Positions 54,122 through 60,969 of a stretch of DNA of 64,000 bases are shown here, in pieces. Location: the NCBI GenBank assembly GCA_009782615.1, contig WRIS01000001.1:372001-436000 (forward strand), read 5' to 3'. This stretch comes from Eggerthellaceae bacterium. Lineage in GTDB: Bacteria; Actinomycetota; Coriobacteriia; Coriobacteriales; Eggerthellaceae. The position numbers and the translations under genes were made by a program. Within the stretch, counting starts at the first letter, position 1; the number at the start of each line of letters is the position of its first letter. A model generated the notes under the pieces. The model was not told the DNA's origin and made no database searches. It saw only the letters and a program-made list of their open reading frames with translations.

Positions 54122-54796
54122 TTAATTTCTCTTGTCAATCTTGCGCGCGACAATGTCGCCGATACTTTGGATAATTTGCACGAGCACAATGCAGAGAATA
54201 ACCGCAACCACCATAATGTCTCCTTGGAAGCGCTGATATCCATAGCGTATGGCAATATCTCCCAGCCCACCTGCGCCAACAGTACCTGCCATCGCGGCAT
54301 AGCCGAAAAGCGTAATGAAGGTAATGGAAGCGCCGCGCACCAGCGAAGGAAGGCTTTCTCTCAAAAACACCTTGAACACAATCTGAGATGTTGAGGCACC
54401 CGAACTCATGGCGGCTTCGATAAGCCCACTGTCGACCTCGGCAAGGCTTTGCTCAACCATCCGCCCCACAAAAGGAGCGGCGGCAACTACCAAAGGAACC
54501 ACCGCACCTGGCACGCCCAGAGATGTCCCCACAATCCAGCGGGTGAAGGGAATGAGCGCCACCAACAAAATAATGAAGGGAATCGAGCGTCCGATATTGA
54601 CAATCCAACCAAGCACAGTGTTCGCCACGCGCAAAGGACGCAAGCCCGTTGGTGAGGTCAAAACCACCAGCACCCCGATGGGAATGCCAATCACGTAGGC
54701 AAAAAAGGTTGACACCCCTGTCATGACAAGCGTGTCCCAAACCCCTTGAGCAAGAAGACTTCCGTATTGACTCAAAAATCCCTGTATCGCTTCCAT
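54122..54796 (-). CDS. metI: Methionine ABC transporter permease
   Basis: 224 residues, five helices, EAA-loop region (EAAMSSGASTSQIVFKVFLRESLPSL, 20 at a time: EAAMSSGASTSQIVFKV). Start overlaps the metN stop (TAATG). Forms the channel of MetNIQ. Confidence 0.93.
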   Translation of the reverse strand: MEAIQGFLSQYGSLLAQGVWDTLVMTGVSTFFAYVIGIPIGVLVVLTSPTGLRPLRVANTVLGWIVNIGRSIPFIILLVALIPFTRWIVGTSLGVPGAVVPLVVAAAPFVGRMVEQSLAEVDSGLIEAAMSSGASTSQIVFKVFLRESLPSLVRGASITFITLFGYAAMAGTVGAGGLGDIAIRYGYQRFQGDIMVVAVILCIVLVQIIQSIGDIVARKIDKRN

Positions 54797-55545
54797 TACG
54801 CCCCCACACTTAAGGTGTCGCTTGCAAGCAATTCTTTCGTTATGGGCGATTGCGGGTGGGCAAACACGTCTGCCGTTGAGCCCGATTCCACGATACGCCC
54901 TTCATCGATAACGGCAATCTTGTTGCAAATCTTGTGAGCGACCGACAGCGAATGGGTGATAACAACCATCGTCACGCCGAATTCCTGATTGATGTTTTTT
55001 AAAAGCTTCAAAATTGACGTGGTAGTGCGGGTGTCAAGTGCGCTGGTTGCCTCATCGCACAACATAATGGTTGGCTCGTTTGCGAGCGCGCGCGCAATAG
55101 CAACACGCTGCTGCTGCCCGCCTGAAAGTTGCGCAGGATAGCTTGTTTCTTTGTCGGCAAGCCCCACGATTTCCAGCAGTTCTCGTGCGCGCGCAACACG
55201 GTGTTGTTTGTTGTCGTGGCGCAATTCTAAGGGGAACGTAACATTGTGCAAAACGCTGCGTTGCTGAAACAAGCTGAAATCTTGAAATATCATTCCAATA
55301 CTTCTGCGCAGCTCAAGTAAGGGTTTTCCCCGCAGGTTCACCACATCAACCCCGTTGATAAAAAGCTGCCCTGCGGTGGGGCGTTCAAGAAGGTTGATAC
55401 AGCGCACCAAGGTTGACTTGCCCGCGCCCGAAGCCCCGATGATACCGTAGATATCGCCGTCTTCAATCGTGAGAGAAACATCACGCAACGCATGATGAAC
55501 GGTAGCACCTTCAAAAGTTTTTGACAGATGATTGATTTGTATCAT
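54796..55545 (-). CDS. metN: Methionine ABC transporter ATPase, short form
   Basis: 249 residues from the ATG at 55545. Walker [10 protein letters not shown], signature [15 protein letters not shown], Walker [13 protein letters not shown]. MetN normally has about 340 residues with a C-terminal NIL/ACT-like domain that binds methionine and inhibits transport; that domain is absent here, so this transporter should escape trans-inhibition. Operon partners metI and metQ make the substrate call sound. Confidence 0.9.
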   Translation of the reverse strand: MIQINHLSKTFEGATVHHALRDVSLTIEDGDIYGIIGASGAGKSTLVRCINLLERPTAGQLFINGVDVVNLRGKPLLELRRSIGMIFQDFSLFQQRSVLHNVTFPLELRHDNKQHRVARARELLEIVGLADKETSYPAQLSGGQQQRVAIARALANEPTIMLCDEATSALDTRTTTSILKLLKNINQEFGVTMVVITHSLSVAHKICNKIAVIDEGRIVESGSTADVFAHPQSPITKELLASDTLSVGA

Positions 55546-55603
55546 CGCTAATCGATTACCTCGTACTTGGAAAAAATTACCATGGTGGAATTGCCGAATC
55601 GCA

Positions 55604-55680
55604 GACTCTATTATAGACGAGTCCGCATGAAAATTACGCCTGAGCGTTGGCAGATATGCCAACATACCCAGGCTTGGGCA
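55604..55680 (-). promoter_or_regulatory. metNIQ control region with inverted repeats
   Basis: Minus strand TATAAT at 55615-55610 is bracketed by the five-base inverted repeat GACTC/GAGTC (55604-55608, 55619-55623), suggesting an operator over the -10 box. Further up lie a perfect hairpin GTTGGCA-TATC-TGCCAAC (55663-55646) and a smaller CCCA/TGGG one (55665-55680). The -35 is poor. No SAM-I riboswitch core could be recognised. Confidence 0.45.
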
Positions 55681-55749
55681 TGTTCATGGTCATAGAATGT
55701 AGAATACTGAAGCTCATAGCATTTTATTATCAAGCAAGTTTCCTTGTTG

Positions 55750-57297
55750 TCAAGACGTCAGGTGTGTTTTTCCTTTTTGCTCTTCTTTTTCCTCCACCCA
55801 TCTTGTGAGTTCGAGCCTATCGATTTTGATATTGTGCCTCACGTCAACGGGGAAAGACTTTTTCAGATAGAAGCACTCAATCGGCAAAGTGTGTTCGTAG
55901 CTATCCCGTATTTTTTGGAGTTCTCTCAGCAAGCCTTTCGTTAGCTTTGGGGAGCCGCTTTTCAATTCAACCACTAAAGAAGGGGTAATCCGACCCTTGA
56001 TACAAGGTCCCACAAGCGCACTTCGTTTCACCTGAGGGTGCTGATTAAAAACACTCTCGCAGGGCACGGGATACATCTTTTTCTTCCCCACGTCAACAAC
56101 ATGGCTCTTGCGTCCCCAAAACCATATGCGCCCCTCTTCGTCTATCTGTCCCACATCACCAACTTTGTGCCAGAGCTTCTCCTCGAAAAAAAGCTTACTT
56201 GCTTGCGTGGCCTCTTCTTCGTGGTAATACTTCTTCGTAACAACGTCTCCCGAAACTATTATTTCATCCTCGTTGAAAATCTTAACCTCAACCGAAGGGA
56301 CTGCTTTACCCACACAAACACCAGCTCCGACAAGAGTCTTTTCAGCCGTAGTCTCCAAAATTTCCTTCCCTGAAATATTTGAAATAGGCAATGCCTCCGT
56401 TGCGCCATAAGGCGTATAGGTAGTTCCGTTCGGCAAAATCTTTTGCCATTTTTCATGCATGTCTTGGGCAACGGGAGCGCCAAACATAACCAGATATTTT
56501 AGGTAAGGAAGCGTGATGTCACGCGCATTACAATAATCGGCAACCTTCGTCCAAATAGCAGGAGAACCCGCCGCAAAGGTGGTGTGGTTTTCAATCATGC
56601 CCGCAACAAGGGTTTTCGGATCGGTTTTTGACGGATGAGCCGAATCCATTTCAGGGATACAAGAGGTCATACCCATGGCAAGCGTAAAAAACGAAAAGAG
56701 CGGGAAGCAGGGACAGTCAATATCGTCTGAGGTCAGTGAAAACATCTCTTGCAAAAGCCTTGTTTGCGTCATGAAAATCTTGTGAGTGTAGACAACTCCT
56801 TTGGGTTTGCCCGTTCCCCCTGAGGTGAATAAAATCGCTGCCATTTCATTTTCAGGAGCCTCATATTTTTCAAAATCAACGCTTTCGTTCTTTGCTTCGT
56901 CGCGCAAAGTCACACAACTCAGTTTTGTATGGACGCTGCTAAAGCTTTTGCGAAACACACGCGAAAGGATGCGGACAAGAGGTAGTCCAATCATAGCTTG
57001 CGGAACCACTTCCGAAACCGCCCTCACAAGATTTTTCACTCCCATCCCTGGGTCGATAAAAACGGGAATCGCGCCGATTTTGAAAAGCGCAAACGTCGTT
57101 GCAGGAAGCTCAACGGAAGGCTGTATAAAAAGCAAGACCTTCATGCCCGATGAAATTCCTTGTTTTACAAAATAGTGAGCAAAGCGGTTTATTGTTTCAT
57201 CTAACTCTTTGAAGCTTACCCTTTCGCCCCGAAAGACGACTGCCGTTTTCTCAGGAAGCTGACGTGCTTGTTTTTCGAGTAATGAAGCGGTGTTCAT
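55750..57297 (-). CDS. oleC: OleC-like beta-lactone synthetase (AMP-dependent synthetase family)
   Basis: 515 residues. AMP loop LFTSGGTGKPKGVVYTH at about 150-166, then OleC-type signatures: CFPLFSFFTLAMGMTSCIPE, GSPAIWTKV, MFGAPVAQDMHEKW and TPYGATEALPISN, GVCVGKAVPSVEVKI. OleC converts a beta-hydroxy acid to a beta-lactone using ATP. The start overlaps the oleB stop (ATGA), so the two are coupled. The thiolase OleA and reductase OleD of the olefin pathway are not in the window. Alternative: an acyl-CoA ligase of other use; the long motif match favours OleC. Confidence 0.78.
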   Translation of the reverse strand: MNTASLLEKQARQLPEKTAVVFRGERVSFKELDETINRFAHYFVKQGISSGMKVLLFIQPSVELPATTFALFKIGAIPVFIDPGMGVKNLVRAVSEVVPQAMIGLPLVRILSRVFRKSFSSVHTKLSCVTLRDEAKNESVDFEKYEAPENEMAAILFTSGGTGKPKGVVYTHKIFMTQTRLLQEMFSLTSDDIDCPCFPLFSFFTLAMGMTSCIPEMDSAHPSKTDPKTLVAGMIENHTTFAAGSPAIWTKVADYCNARDITLPYLKYLVMFGAPVAQDMHEKWQKILPNGTTYTPYGATEALPISNISGKEILETTAEKTLVGAGVCVGKAVPSVEVKIFNEDEIIVSGDVVTKKYYHEEEATQASKLFFEEKLWHKVGDVGQIDEEGRIWFWGRKSHVVDVGKKKMYPVPCESVFNQHPQVKRSALVGPCIKGRITPSLVVELKSGSPKLTKGLLRELQKIRDSYEHTLPIECFYLKKSFPVDVRHNIKIDRLELTRWVEEKEEQKGKTHLTS

Positions 57298-58142
57298 TGG
57301 ACGAATTCCTTTATTTCTTCAAGAACTTCCTCAAAAGCATCTTCCAAAATGTAATGCCCAGCATTTTCAAAAACCTGCGTTTTCGCTTGGGGAAAGAAAC
57401 CTTTCCAGCGGTTGAGAAAATGCTCGGTGAAACAAAAATCTTCCTTTGCCCAAAGAATCAAGATATCTGACTTGATTTTGTGAAGCTTGCCCTCTATCGA
57501 ATCAAGCAAGGCTCTTGTTCGATGGTCTGACTCCAGGGGAACATCTCTAAGAAACGCATAGATGCCCCTGCGGTTTTGGTAAGAATCGTAAGGCAGCAAG
57601 TAGCCTTGTTTTGCTTCCTTAGGAAGTTTTTTGATGGTGGTCATATGCGTTGCTGCTCGAGCAAACAGGTTCAGGCGCTGAATCAAAAACTTTCCAAACA
57701 CGCCCCGAGCAAGTGCAATCCTTTTCGGCATATTCAAGTCAAAGAATGCTGCCGAATTTAAAACCACAATCTTACTTATCTTTTCAAGATGAGTCACCGC
57801 GTAGCCAAAGCCAATGGGACCTCCCCAATCATGAACGACAAGAATAATGTTTTCCAAATTCAGATACTCCAAAAGACCCGTAAGATTTTCAATATGAAAG
57901 GCAAGATCCAAAACGACATCTTGGGGCTTATCGGAAAAGCCCATACCGATATGGTCAGGCGCAATTACTCTGTGAGTCTTTGACAAATCACGTATCAAGT
58001 TGCGATAAAAGAAAGACCACGTTGGGTTTCCATGCAGCATCACAATCGGGGTACCCTGCCCTTGGTCGACATAGTGCATCTTCATTTTGTTGATAGTAAA
58101 AAACTTATCGGGACTTGTCATCGCGCAACCATTCACAATCAT
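57294..58142 (-). CDS. oleB: OleB-like alpha/beta hydrolase (beta-lactone decarboxylase)
   Basis: 282 residues, haloalkane dehalogenase-like fold. Oxyanion motif HGNPTWSFFYR, nucleophile Asp105 in VVHDWGGPIG, acid Asp235 in LWAKEDFCF and His263 in AGHYILED. OleB proteins with this Asp nucleophile release CO2 from cis-beta-lactones to give long-chain olefins. Partner of oleC downstream. The start codon lies only eleven bases after a terminator hairpin and has a weak ribosome site, so expression may depend on read-through. Confidence 0.75.
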   Translation of the reverse strand: MIVNGCAMTSPDKFFTINKMKMHYVDQGQGTPIVMLHGNPTWSFFYRNLIRDLSKTHRVIAPDHIGMGFSDKPQDVVLDLAFHIENLTGLLEYLNLENIILVVHDWGGPIGFGYAVTHLEKISKIVVLNSAAFFDLNMPKRIALARGVFGKFLIQRLNLFARAATHMTTIKKLPKEAKQGYLLPYDSYQNRRGIYAFLRDVPLESDHRTRALLDSIEGKLHKIKSDILILWAKEDFCFTEHFLNRWKGFFPQAKTQVFENAGHYILEDAFEEVLEEIKEFVQ

Positions 58143-58152
58143 TTGCCATAAG

Positions 58153-58200
58153 AAAAACCGATCCCCTGCCTGTTCGGGATAGCAAGAAGGATCGGTTTTT
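58153..58200 (-). terminator. Rho-independent terminator after fixX, just before oleB
   Basis: AAAAACCGATCC (minus strand from 58200) pairs with GGATCGGTTTTT ending at 58153: a twelve-bp perfect stem with a run of five T, loop of about 24 bases. It would stop transcripts of fixC-fixX and sits directly on the oleB start. Confidence 0.85.
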
Positions 58201-58239
58201 CACTACCTTAGATTAACGCACCGTGTTTACGCGAAACAC

Positions 58240-58590
58240 TTAACTCCACTTAAGAACAATGCCTGTTCCAGCTTCAGGATACGCCCAGTCGATAGCATCA
58301 ACGGTGCAGACATATTGGCAAACGCCACATTCCATGCAGTTGGTCATGCCATGCTTCCACGTTGCCTTGCCGTCTTCCATCTCAAAGGCACCACCTGGGC
58401 AAAGCGTATAGCATATCGCACACGCTTCCCCAATACATTTATCTTGATCAACAAAGATATGCTCTTTGCTTTTTGGAATCATCTCGAATTTGCCATCCAG
58501 ATAATCGCGAATCTTTTTGCCGCAGAATTTTTCACCATGAAGCAAACCGGGATTTCCTCTGTAATAATCCTTTGCGCCCAATACACTCAT
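58240..58590 (-). CDS. fixX: FixX-like ferredoxin
   Basis: 116 residues, longer than E. coli FixX (95). Two cysteine groups: CIGEACAICYTLCP and CMECGVCQYVC, the second a standard 4Fe-4S motif; the first has an extra spacing (C-x4-C-x2-C-x3-C). The N-terminus (DYYRGNPGLLHGEKFCGKKI) is not part of the ferredoxin core. Partner of the FixC flavoprotein upstream (45-bp gap). Confidence 0.88.
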   Translation of the reverse strand: MSVLGAKDYYRGNPGLLHGEKFCGKKIRDYLDGKFEMIPKSKEHIFVDQDKCIGEACAICYTLCPGGAFEMEDGKATWKHGMTNCMECGVCQYVCTVDAIDWAYPEAGTGIVLKWS

Positions 58591-58635
58591 ATTAAACTCC
58601 TATTCTCATAGTCATTTGGCTGATTGACCTTGTTC

Positions 58636-59991
58636 CTAATCATCGGAAGCAAGAAGAGCCATCATGTCGGTAGCTTTTTTGACACCTGTCCTCAAAATTC
58701 CCGTCATGGCGCCCGCTATTACGGGAACCTCGCCTATTACTGGCAAGAACTTCGGCAACATAGAGCCAATGATGGCAGGATAGGAATAGTTCTCGAACTT
58801 CTTCTGGAAGAAGAGGTTCATGGCTTCGTCCATACAATCGATGACAACGTCAATGCTGCCTTCCCTCATTACCCGATTAATCTCAGGCACGTTGTCTTCA
58901 GGGAGCCAGGTTTCCTTCCAACGCTCTTCAAATTCAGCGAACTTCTCTTCCGAGAAATCCTTTGCCTTTGTCATTTCGGCAGCAAGCTTACCAGCAATAA
59001 TGCCTTGAGCCTGCGCGCAGTTAGCGCCGAAATTATCCAGCGGCTGGGCAAATCCGCCCGCGTCGCCCATAATCATAAGGCCCTTCATATAGCTTTTCTT
59101 GGTGTAGCCCACCAAGTCGCCTGAAGCAAGACAATGGAAGTTGCAATAAACGAAATCTGACGCATCGAGAATGTTTTTGTACGGTGGCATATTGAGCATC
59201 CACTGCGCACGTTGGTGAATATTGGTTTTGTTCTCTATCATCTCTGCGAGGCATTGATAGATGATAAGATTGATAGTGCCGTCGCGCCCTGGCTCGCACA
59301 CACAATGAGCGCCCCAGAACTCAGGTCTGTTACCTGCAAAAATGGGGAAGGCGCCATAATCGACTTCATTGCCCTCATCATCGAAATAGGTGTTCATGAG
59401 TCTGCGCAGCTCTTCAGGATCACCCTTGAAGATATACTTCAGCCCCAACATGACCTTATCAGGTCCCCAGTTGGTAAGCCCGGTTCTCTTGCCGAGAATG
59501 GCATGGAGACCCGAACAGTCCATGACGATAGGAGCAAGGAAATCGCCCTTGTCAGTTTTAACACCAACAACGCGATCTCCATCCCAAATGGCATCGCTTA
59601 CGGTAGCGCAGACTAACTCAGCACCTGCTTTTACCGCTTGTTCTGCAACCCACGGGTCGGTCTCGTTGCGAAATACCGTCTGCATTTCATACATCGTCTC
59701 AGCACCAGGCTGGACAATCATGCCGTAGAACTTGTAGTCGTTGTCAGGAGTCCAGGCAAACTGAACGCCTCCCAATTTGATATGACCATCAAGAAAATCT
59801 TGATTGACAAAGCCAGGCCAGCACTCTTCCATCCAGCTCTTGAAGAAATAGCTTCCCGACATGTTCTTTTGACCAGGAATAGCCGCGCGCTCAAGTATGA
59901 CGACTTTACAGCCACCTTGTGCAGCATGCTTTGCCGCAAGCGTTCCAGCTGGTCCTGCTCCAACAATAACAACATCGTAATTCTCTGCCAT
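58636..59991 (-). CDS. fixC: FixC-like flavoprotein, second copy (complete)
   Basis: 451 residues. FAD-binding VVIVGAGPAGTLAAKHAAQGG, KNMSGSYFF and the C-terminal GDAGGFAQPLDNFGANCAQAQG FAD motif. Similar to, but clearly distinct from, the copy at 1-819. AAAAAGGAGG ribosome site before the ATG. With FixX it forms the quinone- or ferredoxin-side half of an ETF system, but no fixAB lies next to it, so it must use EtfAB from elsewhere (for example 845-2507) or another electron source. Confidence 0.9.
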   Translation of the reverse strand: MAENYDVVIVGAGPAGTLAAKHAAQGGCKVVILERAAIPGQKNMSGSYFFKSWMEECWPGFVNQDFLDGHIKLGGVQFAWTPDNDYKFYGMIVQPGAETMYEMQTVFRNETDPWVAEQAVKAGAELVCATVSDAIWDGDRVVGVKTDKGDFLAPIVMDCSGLHAILGKRTGLTNWGPDKVMLGLKYIFKGDPEELRRLMNTYFDDEGNEVDYGAFPIFAGNRPEFWGAHCVCEPGRDGTINLIIYQCLAEMIENKTNIHQRAQWMLNMPPYKNILDASDFVYCNFHCLASGDLVGYTKKSYMKGLMIMGDAGGFAQPLDNFGANCAQAQGIIAGKLAAEMTKAKDFSEEKFAEFEERWKETWLPEDNVPEINRVMREGSIDVVIDCMDEAMNLFFQKKFENYSYPAIIGSMLPKFLPVIGEVPVIAGAMTGILRTGVKKATDMMALLASDD

Positions 59992-60182
59992 ACTAACCTC
60001 CTTTTTAAGGCTATAAACTTTTGCTTCTCAACATTGTTTTACTTGTCAGCATCACGTGGTAAAACAACCTCCCTTCTACTGAAAACACAGCACCCAAACC
60101 TCTGAGATACTATGCTCAAATATCTTGACTTCCTTTCTCTCGGGCGTGAAAAGCGCCGACTAGAAAAGGAAGTTGCTCGTTA

Positions 60183-60722
60183 TCAGCGAGGCATCATATC
60201 CAGTATTGGCTTAAAGTGCTTCTTTGCCCGAACTTGCAAATCCTTAATTTCAGCAGGCCCAAGTGAAACAAAGGGCGAAAAAATCGACATCATGCTGAGC
60301 ACTGAAGAGGTCTGTCCCTTCAACCCCTTCAGTGCGCCAAAAATGTCTCCCGACCCACTGACACTTGCCATAATCCCTGGGAGATCATCAACCTGAAGTT
60401 TGATTCCTTTGAAGCCTGCCGCCTTCACCTCATCTTCGCTCATGACATCAACAAACAAGGGCTGAGCGAGATGAACGACAATAGGAGGAGTAGGGCTTCC
60501 AAGAAGTTGGAAATAGATTTTCTTTTGCCCCTCCTTCGGCATAACTTTATTGAAAGCTTTCTGCTGCTTGTCGCTCAATTTCGGCAAAAAACCCCCCATG
60601 AGCCGCGGGGTAAATTTGTTGGAAAGAAGTATCATGCCTTTGAGGTTTTTGCGTTTGAGAAAATCCACCAAAAAGCTCATACGGGGATCAAGCGCATCAT
60701 TTGAAGAATGTCCGCTCACCAT
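60183..60722 (-). CDS. Unrecognised cytoplasmic protein, possibly SCP2-like
   Basis: 179 residues from the ATG at 60722 (AAGGGAGG upstream). No signal peptide, no clear motif. The central part (VVHLAQPLFVDVMSEDEV, then IMASVSGSGDIFGALKGL) weakly recalls sterol-carrier-protein-2-like lipid binders, which would fit the oleBC neighbours, but this is a guess. Lies 190 bp upstream of fixC and 247 bp downstream of the MalT-like regulator. Confidence 0.6.
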   Translation of the reverse strand: MVSGHSSNDALDPRMSFLVDFLKRKNLKGMILLSNKFTPRLMGGFLPKLSDKQQKAFNKVMPKEGQKKIYFQLLGSPTPPIVVHLAQPLFVDVMSEDEVKAAGFKGIKLQVDDLPGIMASVSGSGDIFGALKGLKGQTSSVLSMMSIFSPFVSLGPAEIKDLQVRAKKHFKPILDMMPR

Positions 60723-60880
60723 GCCCTCCCTTATCACCGAATGACGTTAGGTAAATTCTAGATTTTGATGGTTAAAATCTCTATTACCCACAGGGTGATT
60801 CAAGAGGGTGATTTATTGGGTAGTGAAGGGTGTTTCCCCTTCAGCATAAGCGTTCGATTTGGAATAAGCGTTCGATGTGA

Positions 60881-60955
60881 CCTTGCGAAGACACAGCCTT
60901 GCGAAGCTGTGACCTTGCGAAGATGCGGCCTTGCGAAGATGCGGCCTTGCGAAGC
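60881..60955. repeat. Tandem repeat of CCTTGCGAAGATGCGG, about 4.7 copies
   Basis: Units of 16 bp starting at 60881, 60897, 60913, 60929 and 60945, each with an identical CCTTGCGAAG half and a variable six-base half. Two AAGCGTTCGAT copies precede it. Located just after the stop of the MalT-like LuxR gene. Confidence 0.9.
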
Positions 60956-60969
60956 TATTTCATGCACCT

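Noticed and set aside
55546-55749. SAM riboswitch upstream of metNIQ
   Set aside because: Hairpins are present but the conserved S-box core could not be recognised in either orientation.
60881-60955. Possible CRISPR array
   Set aside because: Units are 16 bp with six-base variable parts, no 23-50 bp repeats with unique spacers, and no cas genes in the window.
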